Below, piece by piece: positions 16,279-25,588 of a stretch of DNA of 64,000 nucleotides (its first letter is position 1; each line of letters begins with the position of its first letter). Location of the stretch: assembly GCF_010994755.1 (NCBI RefSeq), contig NZ_WHSB02000018.1, positions 62,001 through 126,000 of the forward strand, written 5' to 3'. Source of the DNA: Shinella lacus (GTDB lineage: Bacteria > Pseudomonadota > Alphaproteobacteria > Rhizobiales > Rhizobiaceae). The notes below the pieces were generated by a model. It saw only the letters and a program-made list of their open reading frames with translations. It was not told the origin of the DNA and did no database searches. Both the position numbers and the translations under genes were made by a program.

Positions 16279-16950
16279 ATGCGCATCCTGGTGGTCGAGG
16301 ACGACGTCAACCTGAGCCGGCAGCTCAGCGAAGCCCTGAAGGAATCCGGCTACGTGGTGGACCAGGCCTTCGACGGCGAGGAAGGCCACTATCTCGGCGA
16401 TACCGAGCCCTATGACGCCATCATCCTCGATATCGGTCTGCCGGAAATGGACGGTATAACCGTTCTCGAAAAGTGGCGCGCCGACGGGAAAACCATGCCC
16501 GTCCTCATCCTCACCGCCCGCGACCGCTGGAGCGACAAGGTCTCTGGCATCGATGCTGGCGCCGACGACTATGTCGCGAAACCCTTCCATGTCGAGGAAG
16601 TCCTCGCCCGAATTCGCGCGCTGATCCGCCGGGCGGCGGGGCATGCGAGCCCGGACATCGTCTGCGGGCCGGTGCGGCTCGACACCAAGGGCTCCAAGGC
16701 GACGGTCAATGGCGAGACGCTGAAACTGACCTCGCATGAATACCGGCTGCTCTCCTACCTCATGCACCATATGGGCGAGGTGGTGTCGCGCACGGAGCTG
16801 GTTGAGCACATGTACGACCAGGATTTCGATCGCGATTCTAACACGATCGAGGTTTTCGTCGGGCGCCTGCGCAAGAAGATCGGCGTCGACCTGATCGAGA
16901 CCGTGCGCGGCCTCGGCTACCGGATGCAAGCCCCCGCCAATGGCAAATAA
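16279..16950 (+). CDS. feuP: FeuP response regulator (OmpR/PhoP family)
   Basis: This 223-residue regulator has the acidic pocket VEDD at 6-9, phospho-acceptor Asp51 in IILDIGLPEMDG, the conserved Thr/Lys (ILTARDRW, YVAKPF), and a C-terminal winged helix with SHEYRLLSYLMHHMGEVVSR and NTIEVFVGRLRKKIG. In S. meliloti FeuP activates ndvA for cyclic glucan export. ATG 16279 follows GGAAAGAGGCCGA, a good site. The end overlaps feuQ by 11 bp. Confidence 0.88.
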   Translation: MRILVVEDDVNLSRQLSEALKESGYVVDQAFDGEEGHYLGDTEPYDAIILDIGLPEMDGITVLEKWRADGKTMPVLILTARDRWSDKVSGIDAGADDYVAKPFHVEEVLARIRALIRRAAGHASPDIVCGPVRLDTKGSKATVNGETLKLTSHEYRLLSYLMHHMGEVVSRTELVEHMYDQDFDRDSNTIEVFVGRLRKKIGVDLIETVRGLGYRMQAPANGK

Positions 16951-18358
16951 CGCCAGGCGCTCCCGCTCGCTCACCTTCCGCGTTCTGCTTCTCGCATCGC
17001 TCTGGGCGGCGGTCGCCCTCATCGTGATTGCCGTCGTCATCTCGACGCTCTACCGCCAGAGCGCGGAGAAGAGTTTTCGCGATCTTCTGCGCGCTCAGCT
17101 CTACAACGTCATCAATTCCGTATCGACGGACGAGAACACACGGCTTTCCGGCGCGCCGCAGCTCGGCGACCTGCGCTTCTTCCAGCCGCAATCGGGCTGG
17201 TACTGGATCGTCGAGCCGATCGGCGGGGCACTGGCGACGGAGACGCTGACCTCCTCCTCGCTTGGCATCGGCAGCATACCGATCCCCGATACGGACAGCA
17301 TTCCCTTCGATACGCGCTACGAGCGTTTTTACACGACCATCGATTCCTTCGGGAACGAGGTGGAAGTGGGGGAGACGGAAGTGGTGCTGGACGACGAGGG
17401 GCGCACGGCGCGCTTTCGCGTGGTCGGCAATCGCGACGTGCTGGAGGCCGATATCGACGACTTTTCCGGCAGCCTCTACCTGGCGCTTGCCGGTTTCGGT
17501 TTCGGCAGCCTGCTGCTTAACGCGGCGGCGATCCTCATCGGCCTGAAACCGCTCGACCGGGCGCGCAAGGCGCTTGAGAAGATCCGGGCCGGCGAGAGCG
17601 AACAGCTCGACGGTGATTTTCCCCGTGAAATCCTGCCCTTGGCAAGCGAAATAAATGCGTTGATTGACAGCAACCATCGCATCGTCGAGCGAGCGCGTAT
17701 GCAGGTCGGCAACCTTGCCCATTCGCTGAAGACGCCGATTGCCGTACTGCTCAACGAGTCGCGTCTTCTGGCCGCCCCCCAAGGCGATCTCGTGCGCACT
17801 CAGGCGGAAGCCATGCAGGGCCAGGTTCAATCCTATCTAAACCGCGCGCGCATTGCAGCGCAGCGCGAATCGGTGCTCGCCCGCACGGAGGCGCTGACGG
17901 TGCTGGAACGGTTAGTGCGTGTGATGCGCCGCCTCAACGTCGACACGCAGTTTCCACTCGACGTCGATCCGCCCGGCCTCGTGCTGGCGATGGAGCAGCA
18001 GGACGTCGAGGAAACCGTCGGTAATCTGCTTGAAAACGCGGCGCGTTATGCCCGCACCACGGTCGCGATCCGGGCCTCGGTTGCGCCGGCGGAGGTGCGC
18101 GGTAGCGACGATGCGCGCAAGAGCTGGATCGTCATCGAGGTGGAGGATGACGGGCCGGGGCTGGAGCCGGGCGAGATCCGCGAGGCGATGAAGCGCGGCA
18201 AGCGGCTCGATGAAAGCAAGCCGGGCACCGGGCTCGGCCTTTCGATCGTCAGCGAGATTGCGTCGGAGTACCAGGGAACCTTCGGGCTTTCGCGGGGTTC
18301 CGGCGGCGGTTTGCTGGCGCGCCTGGTGTTGCCGGCTGTCACAAAGGATGTTGCCTGA
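16940..18358 (+). CDS. feuQ: FeuQ sensor histidine kinase
   Basis: This is a 472-residue membrane kinase. One transmembrane helix is near the N-terminus (VLLLASLWAAVALIVIAVVI), a periplasmic sensor domain of about 140 residues follows, and a second helix is near residue 175 (LALAGFGFGSLLLNAAAILIG). A HAMP-like stretch leads to His261 in the variant H-box NLAHSLKTPIAVLLNE. The ATPase boxes follow (NLLENAARYA, EDDGPGL, PGTGLGLSIV). HSLKTP instead of HELRTP is typical of the PhoQ-like group. It overlaps feuP, so the two are translated together. Confidence 0.88.
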   Translation: MANNARRSRSLTFRVLLLASLWAAVALIVIAVVISTLYRQSAEKSFRDLLRAQLYNVINSVSTDENTRLSGAPQLGDLRFFQPQSGWYWIVEPIGGALATETLTSSSLGIGSIPIPDTDSIPFDTRYERFYTTIDSFGNEVEVGETEVVLDDEGRTARFRVVGNRDVLEADIDDFSGSLYLALAGFGFGSLLLNAAAILIGLKPLDRARKALEKIRAGESEQLDGDFPREILPLASEINALIDSNHRIVERARMQVGNLAHSLKTPIAVLLNESRLLAAPQGDLVRTQAEAMQGQVQSYLNRARIAAQRESVLARTEALTVLERLVRVMRRLNVDTQFPLDVDPPGLVLAMEQQDVEETVGNLLENAARYARTTVAIRASVAPAEVRGSDDARKSWIVIEVEDDGPGLEPGEIREAMKRGKRLDESKPGTGLGLSIVSEIASEYQGTFGLSRGSGGGLLARLVLPAVTKDVA

Positions 18359-18467
18359 GGCGGCGGACAATGCAACAAGGGAGGGGCTCGCGAATATGAG
18401 GATCGCGGGATGGACGAATTGCCGGGCGGCGTGCCGCCCCATGCGTGAAGAGAGACGGTTCCAGCGG

Positions 18468-18893
18468 ATGAAGACGGGTTTGCGCGGCGCCTTTTTCCCT
18501 TTCCTTCTGGCAGCAGCGACGGTTTCGGGATGCACGACCACATCGGGTGGCAAGACGCAGACCGGCGACACGGTGCCGGCGGGCGCGGGCGTGTACATCA
18601 CCGCGCTGCAGGGCGGGCTCGTCAGCCGCAATGCCGCAGCCGGACTTTCCAAGGCCGACATGCAGCGGGCGCTCGAAGCGGAATACCGCGCGCTTGAAGC
18701 CGCACCCGGCGGACAGCCGGTCGTTTGGCAGGGCAAGGGCGTCAGCGGATCGGTGGTGGCGGCAGCGCCCTACCAGGTCGGCTCGCAGAACTGCCGGCAG
18801 TACAGCCACACGCTGACCGTCGACGGCCGCGATACCGCGACGCGCGGTGCGGCCTGCCGCAATGCGGACGGGGCGTGGACGCCGCTTTCCTGA
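18468..18893 (+). CDS. Lipoprotein, surface antigen family (RT0821/Lpp0805-like)
   Basis: This 141-residue lipoprotein starts with MKTGLRGAFFPFLLAAATVSGC, in which the lipobox VSGC gives the acylated cysteine. The C-terminal part (RALEAEYRALEAAPGGQPVVW, YQVGSQNCRQYSHTLTVDGRD, ACRNADGAWTPL) matches the 17-kDa surface antigen/RT0821 group found in many alphaproteobacteria. The two mature cysteines could pair. The start 18468 is chosen for its signal sequence; upstream starts at 18441 or earlier would bury it. It lies 110 bp after feuQ and may be read from the same transcript. Confidence 0.75.
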   Translation: MKTGLRGAFFPFLLAAATVSGCTTTSGGKTQTGDTVPAGAGVYITALQGGLVSRNAAAGLSKADMQRALEAEYRALEAAPGGQPVVWQGKGVSGSVVAAAPYQVGSQNCRQYSHTLTVDGRDTATRGAACRNADGAWTPLS

Positions 18894-18987
18894 CAAAGCT
18901 TCGACGGTTGCGGCGAAACGCCTCAAATTTGCGTCATTGTTCCCTGGGGAATTGGAAACGCCGGCGCGTTCCAGTATTTGATCTGTC

Positions 18988-20106
18988 ATGCTTTTCTGGA
19001 TTCTTGTCGCCATCCTGACGGCCGCAGTCGCCGCCATCCTGCTCCTTCCCCTGCTGCGCCGCCCCGTGGTGGCCGCGGGCGACGACAGCCATGACGTGGA
19101 AGTCTATCGCGACCAGCTGGAAGAATTGAAGCGCGATCAGGCGACGGGCCTCATCGGCGCGACCGAGGCGGAGCTTGCGCGCGCGGAAGTGGCGCGCCGG
19201 CTGATCGCCGCCAGCAAGGCCGAGGCGAAGGGCCGGGCAAGCCCGGCCGAGCGCCGAAACCTGATGGCGCAGGTCTTCGTGATCGTGATGCTGCCCGCCA
19301 TCGGGCTCTGTCTTTACATCGCGGGCGGGCGGCCGGATCTTCCGGCCCAGCCGCTCGCAGAGCGCCTGGCAAATCCCGGCAACGACATCAACATGCTGAT
19401 CGCGCGCGCCGAAAACCATCTGGCGCGCAATCCGCAGGATGGGGCGGGGTGGGACCTGCTGGCGCCGATCTATTATCGCGGCGGGCGCATGGAGGATGCG
19501 GCGAATGCCTTCTCCCAGGCGATCCGCCTGCTGGGCGCCAGCCCCGAGCGGCTGGACGGTCATGCGGAAACGCTGATTGCGCTTGCGAACGGCATCGTGA
19601 CCGCCGAGGCGCGCGTGCAGCTCGAACAATCGCTGAAGCTGAAGGCGGACAATCCGCGCGCAAAATATTACCTCGCGCTGGCGCTGGAGCAGGAAGGCAA
19701 GAAGCCGGAAGCCCGCGCCGCCTTCGAGGCTTTGGCGAAGGAAGCGCCGGCGGATGCGCCGTGGCTGCCGCTGGTCAACCGGCACATCGCATCCCTGGGG
19801 GAAAACCAGCTCGGCAATCCGACGGCGGAGGACGTCGCGGCGGCCGAGGGCATGGCGACGGGCGACCGGCAGCAGATGATCGCCGGCATGGTCGAAAGCC
19901 TTGCGTCGAAACTTCAGGAAAATCCCGACAATTTCGAAGGATGGATGCGCATCATCCGTTCCTATGTTGTGCTGGATCAAAGGCCGAAGGCGGAGGCTGC
20001 TCTACAGACGGCGCTCAAAACCTTCCCGGCGGCGAGCGAGAACGGCAAACAGCTTCTGGCGCTGGCCAAGGACCTATCGATTTCGGCTGAGGGCGGCGGA
20101 CAATGA
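18988..20106 (+). CDS. ccmI: Cytochrome c maturation protein CcmI (CycH)
   Basis: This 372-residue membrane-anchored apocytochrome chaperone begins with a transmembrane helix at residues 1-23 ([21 protein letters not shown]). Next comes the leucine-zipper-like loop [20 protein letters not shown], a second helix near residue 95 ([20 protein letters not shown]), and then periplasmic TPR repeats ([24 protein letters not shown]). It is the first gene of ccmIEFH, overlaps ccmE by 4 bp, and works with CcmF/CcmH in haem attachment. Confidence 0.93.
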   Translation: MLFWILVAILTAAVAAILLLPLLRRPVVAAGDDSHDVEVYRDQLEELKRDQATGLIGATEAELARAEVARRLIAASKAEAKGRASPAERRNLMAQVFVIVMLPAIGLCLYIAGGRPDLPAQPLAERLANPGNDINMLIARAENHLARNPQDGAGWDLLAPIYYRGGRMEDAANAFSQAIRLLGASPERLDGHAETLIALANGIVTAEARVQLEQSLKLKADNPRAKYYLALALEQEGKKPEARAAFEALAKEAPADAPWLPLVNRHIASLGENQLGNPTAEDVAAAEGMATGDRQQMIAGMVESLASKLQENPDNFEGWMRIIRSYVVLDQRPKAEAALQTALKTFPAASENGKQLLALAKDLSISAEGGGQ

Positions 20107-20552
20107 CACGCAAACAGAAACGCTTGGCGGTGATCGGCGGCGGGGTGGCCTTCCTGGTCGCGGCGGTGCTGCTCGTCATGTTCGCCTTCAGCCAGTCGAT
20201 CGCCTATTTTTATGTGCCGGGCGATCTCGCCAAGGCCAATGTGCCGCCCGGCACGCGCATCCGGCTCGGCGGCCTCGTCGAAAACGGCACAGTGAAGCGC
20301 GGCGAGGGCTCGACCATCACCTTCACGGTGACGGACACGCTCTCCACGGTGCCGGTGACCTATACCGGCATCCTGCCCGACCTGTTTCGCGAGGGGCAGG
20401 GCGTGGTGGCGGAAGGCGCCTTCGGCACGGACGGGCTTTTCGTCGCCGACACGGTGCTCGCCAAGCATGACGAGACCTATATGCCCAAGGACGTGGCGGA
20501 CCGGCTGAAGGCGCAGGGCGTGGAACTCTCCGGCAAGGAAACGATCAAATGA
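20103..20552 (+). CDS. ccmE: Haem chaperone CcmE (CycJ)
   Basis: This 149-residue periplasmic haem chaperone has an N-terminal basic MTRKQKRL and a membrane anchor ([22 protein letters not shown]), followed by the beta-barrel region with [14 protein letters not shown]. The haem-binding histidine is His122 in [11 protein letters not shown], in the standard HxxxY spacing. It hands haem from CcmC/D to the CcmFH ligase. It overlaps ccmI and ccmF by 4 bp each. Confidence 0.96.
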   Translation: MTRKQKRLAVIGGGVAFLVAAVLLVMFAFSQSIAYFYVPGDLAKANVPPGTRIRLGGLVENGTVKRGEGSTITFTVTDTLSTVPVTYTGILPDLFREGQGVVAEGAFGTDGLFVADTVLAKHDETYMPKDVADRLKAQGVELSGKETIK

Positions 20553-22534
20553 TCATCGAGCTTGGACACTATGCCCTGGTTCTGGCGCTGGCGACGGTGA
20601 TCGTCCAGTCCGTGCTGCCGCTGATCGGCACCATCCGGGGCGACCGTTCGCTGATGGCGGTGGCGCCTGCCGCGGCCCTTGCCGGTTTCCTGCTGGTGCT
20701 CTTCTCCTTCTCGGTGCTGACCTTCGCCTATGTTGTCTCCGATTTTTCGGTGGCGAATGTCTGGGAGAATTCGCATTCGCTGAAACCGATGATCTACAAG
20801 ATCTCCGGCGTGTGGGGGAACCATGAGGGTTCGATGCTGCTCTGGCTGCTCATCCTCGTCTTCTTCAGCGCGCTGGTCGCCACCTTCGGCGCCAACCTGC
20901 CGGAGCGGCTGCGCGCCAACGTCTTGGCGGTGCAGGGCCTGATCTCTACGGCGTTTGCGCTGTTCATCCTGCTGACGTCCAATCCTTTTCTGCGGCTTTC
21001 GCCGGCGCCGGCCGAGGGTAAGGACCTCAATCCGGTGCTGCAGGATATCGGCCTCGCCATCCATCCGCCGCTGCTCTATCTCGGTTATGTCGGCTTCTCC
21101 GTCTGTTTCTCCTTCGCCATTGCGGCGTTGATCGACGGGCGGATCGATGCCGCCTGGGCGCGCTGGGTGCGGCCGTGGACGCTCGCCGCCTGGAGCTTCC
21201 TGACCGCCGGCATCGCGATGGGCTCCTACTGGGCCTATTATGAACTCGGCTGGGGCGGCTGGTGGTTCTGGGATCCGGTGGAGAACGCATCCTTCATTCC
21301 CTGGCTTGCCGGCACGGCGCTGCTGCACTCCGCGCTTGTCATGGAAAAGCGCGAGGCGCTGAAGATCTGGACGGTGCTGCTCGCCATCCTCACCTTCTCC
21401 ATGTCGCTGCTCGGCACCTTCCTCGTGCGCTCCGGCGTGCTCACCTCGGTGCATGCCTTTGCGACCGATCCGACGCGCGGCGTGTTCATTCTCGCCATCC
21501 TCGTCTTCTTCATCGGCGGCGCGCTGTCGCTCTTCGCCTTCCGGGCCGCGACGCTGAAGGCCGGCGGGCTTTTCGCGCCGATTTCGCGCGAGGGCGCGCT
21601 CGTCCTCAACAACCTGATCCTGACGACCGCGGCGGCAACCGTTTTGACCGGCACGCTCTATCCGCTGGTGCTGGAAGCGCTGACGGGCGAGAAAATCTCT
21701 GTCGGCCCGCCCTTCTTCAACCTGACCTTCGGCCTCCTGATGCTGCCGCTGCTGCTGGCGGTGCCGTTCGGGCCGCTGCTCGCCTGGAAGCGCGGTGATG
21801 TGCTTGCGGCCGGGCAACGGCTGTTTGCTGCGGTCGGTGTCGGGTTGCTGCTGGCGGCTGCGGTGGTCTATGCGCAGAACGGCGGGCCTCTGCTGGCCTA
21901 TTTCGGGCTTGCCATCGGCTTCTACATGATCGCCGGGGCGATCACCGATCTGTGGCTGCGCGCCGGTCTCGGCAAGGTGACGCGCAATGTCGCGTTCCGC
22001 CGCTTCATGGGCCTGCCGGGCTCGGCTTTCGGGGCCGCACTCGCCCATATGGGTGTCGGCGTCATGGTGATCGGCGTCATCGCGGTGACGGCCTTCGAGA
22101 CGGAACATGTTGTGGAAATGAAGCCGGGCATGCAGGTCGAGGCGGGCGGCTACGTGCTGACCTTCGACGGCATGCGGCGCGGGCAGGGGCCGAACTATTC
22201 CGAAGAATCCGGCCACTTCACGGTGGCGCGTAGCGGCGTGACGGTGACCGATGTCTGGTCCTCCAAGCGCCTTTATACCGCACGCCGCATGCCGACGACG
22301 GAGGCGGGCATCCGCACCTTCGGCTTCAGCCAGCTCTATGTGTCGCTCGGCGATGCGATGGCGGATGGCGGCATCGTCGTGCGCGTCTGGTGGAAGCCGA
22401 TGATCCTGTGCATCTGGCTCGGCGCGCTGATCATGATGGCGGGCGGTGTCGTTTCGCTGTGCGACCGGCGCCTGCGCGTCGGCGCGCCGCAGAAGGTGCG
22501 CAAGGTGAAGCCGGCGCTGGAGGCGGCGGAATGA
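20549..22534 (+). CDS. ccmF: Cytochrome c haem lyase subunit CcmF (CycK)
   Basis: This is a 661-residue polytopic membrane protein with around 14-15 hydrophobic segments. The WWD haem-handling motif is seen as [16 protein letters not shown] near residue 235, preceded by the conserved [10 protein letters not shown] at about 90. It joins haem from CcmE to apocytochrome c with CcmH and CcmI. The stop TGA overlaps the ATG of ccmH. The length is normal for the family. Confidence 0.97.
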   Translation: MIIELGHYALVLALATVIVQSVLPLIGTIRGDRSLMAVAPAAALAGFLLVLFSFSVLTFAYVVSDFSVANVWENSHSLKPMIYKISGVWGNHEGSMLLWLLILVFFSALVATFGANLPERLRANVLAVQGLISTAFALFILLTSNPFLRLSPAPAEGKDLNPVLQDIGLAIHPPLLYLGYVGFSVCFSFAIAALIDGRIDAAWARWVRPWTLAAWSFLTAGIAMGSYWAYYELGWGGWWFWDPVENASFIPWLAGTALLHSALVMEKREALKIWTVLLAILTFSMSLLGTFLVRSGVLTSVHAFATDPTRGVFILAILVFFIGGALSLFAFRAATLKAGGLFAPISREGALVLNNLILTTAAATVLTGTLYPLVLEALTGEKISVGPPFFNLTFGLLMLPLLLAVPFGPLLAWKRGDVLAAGQRLFAAVGVGLLLAAAVVYAQNGGPLLAYFGLAIGFYMIAGAITDLWLRAGLGKVTRNVAFRRFMGLPGSAFGAALAHMGVGVMVIGVIAVTAFETEHVVEMKPGMQVEAGGYVLTFDGMRRGQGPNYSEESGHFTVARSGVTVTDVWSSKRLYTARRMPTTEAGIRTFGFSQLYVSLGDAMADGGIVVRVWWKPMILCIWLGALIMMAGGVVSLCDRRLRVGAPQKVRKVKPALEAAE

Positions 22535-22989
22535 TGCGCCGCCTGCTGCTTGCCGCAGCGTTCCTGCTCGCGGCATTCCCGGCCTTTGCCGTCAATCCGG
22601 ACGAAGTGCTTGCTGATCCGGCGTTGGAGGCGCGCGCGCGGGCACTGTCGTCCCAGCTTCGCTGCATGGTCTGCCAGAACCAGTCGATCGACGATTCGAA
22701 TGCCGAGCTCGCCCGCGACCTGCGCCTTCTCGTGCGCGAGCGGCTGAAGGACGGCGACAGCGACGAGGCGGTGATCAACTATGTCGTCTCGCGCTATGGC
22801 GAATTCGTGCTTTTGAACCCGCGCCTGCGCGGCGAGACGCTGCTGCTCTGGGGCGCGCCGATCGTGCTGTTCATCGCGGGGGCGGCGGCGATGGTGCTGT
22901 TCGTGCGCAAGCGCGGCGGCAAGCCGACCGGTACGCCGCTTTCCGAGGCGGAAAAGGCCGAGCTCGAACGCGCACTCAAGCGCGACTAG
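22531..22989 (+). CDS. ccmH: Cytochrome c maturation protein CcmH (CycL)
   Basis: This 152-residue protein has a cleavable N-terminal signal ([16 protein letters not shown]) and the redox pair Cys45-Cys48 in [19 protein letters not shown], which keeps the apocytochrome haem-binding site reduced. A C-terminal membrane anchor follows ([22 protein letters not shown]). It is the last gene of ccmIEFH. The stop TAG at 22987 is also the first three bases of a palindromic repeat (22987-23027). Confidence 0.95.
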   Translation: MMRRLLLAAAFLLAAFPAFAVNPDEVLADPALEARARALSSQLRCMVCQNQSIDDSNAELARDLRLLVRERLKDGDSDEAVINYVVSRYGEFVLLNPRLRGETLLLWGAPIVLFIAGAAAMVLFVRKRGGKPTGTPLSEAEKAELERALKRD

Positions 22990-23027
22990 AGCATTTCCGC
23001 TTTTCTTCGAATCGCGAAAACGCTCTA
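22987..23027. repeat. 41-bp imperfect palindrome beginning with the ccmH stop codon
   Basis: The sequence starts tagagcatttccgc and ends gcgaaaacgctcta, an imperfect dyad with outer arms tagagc and gctcta. The start tagagcatttcc is identical to the element at the 3' end of pepN (33786 reading leftward). It may act as a transcription terminator or mRNA 3'-end stabiliser. After it, 23028-23215 carries no gene I can support and should contain the degP promoter. Confidence 0.75.
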
Positions 23028-23215
23028 CCTCTTTTTTTCGCGCAGTTCCGGACGCAAAACCGCGTTCCGCACTTTTGCTGGAATTGCTTTGACCCGGAAT
23101 TCTCCAACATTACGAAAAATTCATGCTGCGGATAGTGCGCCGTAATGTGCGCGAGCCTATCTCTTCTCCATCGGCTGCCGAACGCGGCCATGAAGTAAGA
23201 GAAAAGGTGCAAAGA

Positions 23216-24784
23216 ATGTCCAAGATTTCAGCATTCCGTCCCAACCTCAAGACCGTACTGAAGACGACCACCGTCGCCGGACTTGCGGCCGTTATGCTCG
23301 CGACCGGCATTCCCGCGCGTGTTACCGAGAGTTTTGCAGAGGCCGTTTCCGTCCAGGCGCCGCAGGTTGCGAGCTTCGCCGACGTCGTCCAGGCCGTCTC
23401 GCCGGCCGTGGTTTCCGTTCGCGTCCAGTCCGACATCAAGCCGGCTTCCGATGAGGGCGGCAACAACTTCAGCTTCAACTTCGGCGGTCGCGATCTTGAT
23501 GAACTGCCGGACAATCATCCGCTGAAACGCTTCTTCCGCGAGTTCGGCGGCCAGGACGGCTTCCGCGGCGACCGCGGCCCGGATCGCCGCTTCGGCGATC
23601 GCCGTGACCGCAAGCCGCACCTGCGCCCGACCTCGCAGGGTTCCGGCTTCTTCATCTCCGAAGACGGCTACATCGTCACCAACAATCACGTCGTCAACGA
23701 CGGTTCGGCCTTCACCGTCGTCATGAACGACGGTACCGAACTCGATGCCAAGCTGATCGGCAAGGACAGCCGCACCGACCTCGCCGTGCTGAAGGTCGAC
23801 GACAAGGACAAGCGCAAGTTCACCTATGTGAGCTTCGCCGATGACAGCCAGATCCGCGTCGGCGACTGGGTCGTCGCTGTCGGCAACCCGTTCGGCCTCG
23901 GCGGTACGGTAACGGCCGGCATCATCTCGGCCCGCGGCCGCGATATCGGCTCCGGTCCCTATGACGACTACCTCCAGGTGGACGCCGCCGTGAACCGCGG
24001 CAATTCGGGCGGCCCGACCTTCAACCTCAACGGCCAGGTCGTCGGCATCAACACCGCGATCTTCTCGCCGTCGGGCGGCAATGTCGGCATCGCCTTCGCC
24101 ATTCCGGCGTCCGTCGCCAAGGGCGTCGTCGCCGACCTGATGAAGGACGGCAAGGTCGACCGCGGCTGGCTCGGCGTGCAGATCCAGCCGGTGAGCCGCG
24201 ACATCGCCGACTCGCTCGGCCTGGCGGACGCCGCCGGTGCCCTCGTTGTCGAACCGCAGACGGACTCGCCCGGCGCCAAGGCCGGCATCCAGAAGGGTGA
24301 CGTGATCACGGCGCTCGATGGCGAGCCGGTCAAGGACCCGCGTGACCTCGCCCGCCGCGTCGCCGACATGTCGCCCGGCACCAAGGTCGACGTTTCGGTC
24401 TGGCGTGACGGCAAGGCGCAGAACGTCTCGGTCGAGATCGGCACGCTTGCCGGCGAGCAGATCCAGGCCGCGACGGGCACCACCGAGGAAGCCGAACCGG
24501 AAGCCCCCGCCAGCGAGCAGGCGCTTGCCGATCTCGGCATCACGGTCACCCCGGACGACAAGGGCCTGACGGTCTCCGCCGTCGACCCGGACTCCGACGC
24601 CAGCGACCGCGGCCTGAAGGAAGGCGACCGCATCACCTCCGTCAACAACCAGGCCGTGAAGTCTGCCGACGACGTGGTGAAGGTCATCAACAACGCCCGC
24701 AAGGACGGCCGCTCCAAGGCGCTGTTCCAGGTCGAGACCAATGATGGCAGCCGCTTCCTGGCGCTGCCGATCGACCAGGGCTGA
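23216..24784 (+). CDS. degP: DegP/HtrA-family periplasmic serine protease (Do)
   Basis: This is a 522-residue protease. A signal region lies at residues 10-41 (TVLKTTTVAGLAAVMLATGIPA). The catalytic triad is His158 (VTNNHVVN), Asp188 (RTDLAVLKV) and Ser264 (NRGNSGGPTF). Two PDZ domains follow, one after RGWLGVQIQPVS and one at LGITVTPDDKGL. An Arg/Asp-rich insert (about residues 105-135) lies before the protease core. It degrades or refolds misfolded envelope proteins. ATG 23216 is preferred over the longer frame from 23123 because it gives a proper signal peptide and AAAGGTG lies upstream. A two-component system follows. Confidence 0.95.
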   Translation: MSKISAFRPNLKTVLKTTTVAGLAAVMLATGIPARVTESFAEAVSVQAPQVASFADVVQAVSPAVVSVRVQSDIKPASDEGGNNFSFNFGGRDLDELPDNHPLKRFFREFGGQDGFRGDRGPDRRFGDRRDRKPHLRPTSQGSGFFISEDGYIVTNNHVVNDGSAFTVVMNDGTELDAKLIGKDSRTDLAVLKVDDKDKRKFTYVSFADDSQIRVGDWVVAVGNPFGLGGTVTAGIISARGRDIGSGPYDDYLQVDAAVNRGNSGGPTFNLNGQVVGINTAIFSPSGGNVGIAFAIPASVAKGVVADLMKDGKVDRGWLGVQIQPVSRDIADSLGLADAAGALVVEPQTDSPGAKAGIQKGDVITALDGEPVKDPRDLARRVADMSPGTKVDVSVWRDGKAQNVSVEIGTLAGEQIQAATGTTEEAEPEAPASEQALADLGITVTPDDKGLTVSAVDPDSDASDRGLKEGDRITSVNNQAVKSADDVVKVINNARKDGRSKALFQVETNDGSRFLALPIDQG

Positions 24785-24808
24785 CCGGCTCCGTCAACTC
24801 GATCCACG

Positions 24809-24838
24809 GCGCCGCGAAATCGCAAGGTTTCGCGGCGC
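24809..24838 (+). terminator. Strong hairpin after degP
   Basis: There is a perfect 11-bp stem, gcgccgcgaaa at 24809-24819 with its complement at 24828-24838, and loop tcgcaagg. No T-run follows, so it is either a rho-dependent site or an attenuating hairpin between degP and the response regulator gene. Confidence 0.5.
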
Positions 24839-24900
24839 TGCCGCATCGGGGTTTCGCGCGTCTAGCCAAGTCCCGCTGAACATGCTGTAAGGTCCGGACG

Positions 24901-25584
24901 ATGAAGATATTGATTGTGGAAGACGATCTGGAGGCGGCCGCCTATCTCTCGAAGGCCTTTCGCGAGGCGGGCATCGTGCTTGACCATGCGAGCGACGGCG
25001 AAAGCGGCCTCTTCCTCGCCACCGAAAACAGCTATGACGTGCTGGTCATCGACCGCATGCTGCCGCGCCGTGACGGCCTGTCGGTGATCTCCGAGCTGCG
25101 CCGCCGCAACATCCACACGCCCGTGCTCATCCTCTCCGCACTCGGCCAGGTCGACGACCGGGTGACCGGGCTTCGCGCCGGCGGCGACGATTACCTGCCG
25201 AAACCCTACGCCTTCAGCGAGCTTCTCGCCCGTGTCGAAGTGCTCGGCCGCCGCAAGGGCACGCCGGAGCAGGACATGGTTTACCGCGTTGGGGACCTGG
25301 AGCTCGACCGGCTCTCCCACACCGTCAAGCGCGCCGGCAAGGAGATCCTGCTCCAGCCGCGCGAATTCCGCCTGCTCGAATATCTGATGAAGAATGCCGG
25401 CCAGGTCGTGACGCGCACCATGCTGCTGGAAAACGTCTGGGACTATCATTTCGACCCGCAGACCAATGTCATCGACGTTCATGTCTCGCGGCTGCGCTCG
25501 AAGATCGAGAAGGATTTCGACCAGCCGCTGCTGCGCACGGTGCGTGGCGCCGGATACATGATGAAGGACGAGGCGGTGGGCTGA
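24901..25584 (+). CDS. OmpR-family response regulator downstream of degP
   Basis: This 227-residue regulator has acidic residues EDD at 7-9, phospho-acceptor Asp51 in VLVIDRMLPRRDG, Lys in YLPKPYAF, and a C-terminal winged helix (LQPREFRLLEYLMKNAGQVV and NVIDVHVSRLRSKIE). It lies between degP and its kinase (25589, 4 bp later), which suggests an envelope-stress or cell-wall signal. The same arrangement, degP - regulator - kinase - glnE, is what I recall for S. meliloti. The specific target genes are not known from sequence. Confidence 0.92.
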   Translation: MKILIVEDDLEAAAYLSKAFREAGIVLDHASDGESGLFLATENSYDVLVIDRMLPRRDGLSVISELRRRNIHTPVLILSALGQVDDRVTGLRAGGDDYLPKPYAFSELLARVEVLGRRKGTPEQDMVYRVGDLELDRLSHTVKRAGKEILLQPREFRLLEYLMKNAGQVVTRTMLLENVWDYHFDPQTNVIDVHVSRLRSKIEKDFDQPLLRTVRGAGYMMKDEAVG

Positions 25585-25588
25585 CCTC

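Noticed and set aside
20477..22576. 699-residue antisense frame over ccmF
   Set aside because: Mirror frame of a conserved membrane protein; the translation is low-complexity Arg/His/Gln/Glu sequence.
22987..23027. Simple intrinsic terminator after ccmH
   Set aside because: The dyad lacks a compact GC stem with a T-run and is shared with other loci, so it is listed as a repeat; terminator activity is only possible.
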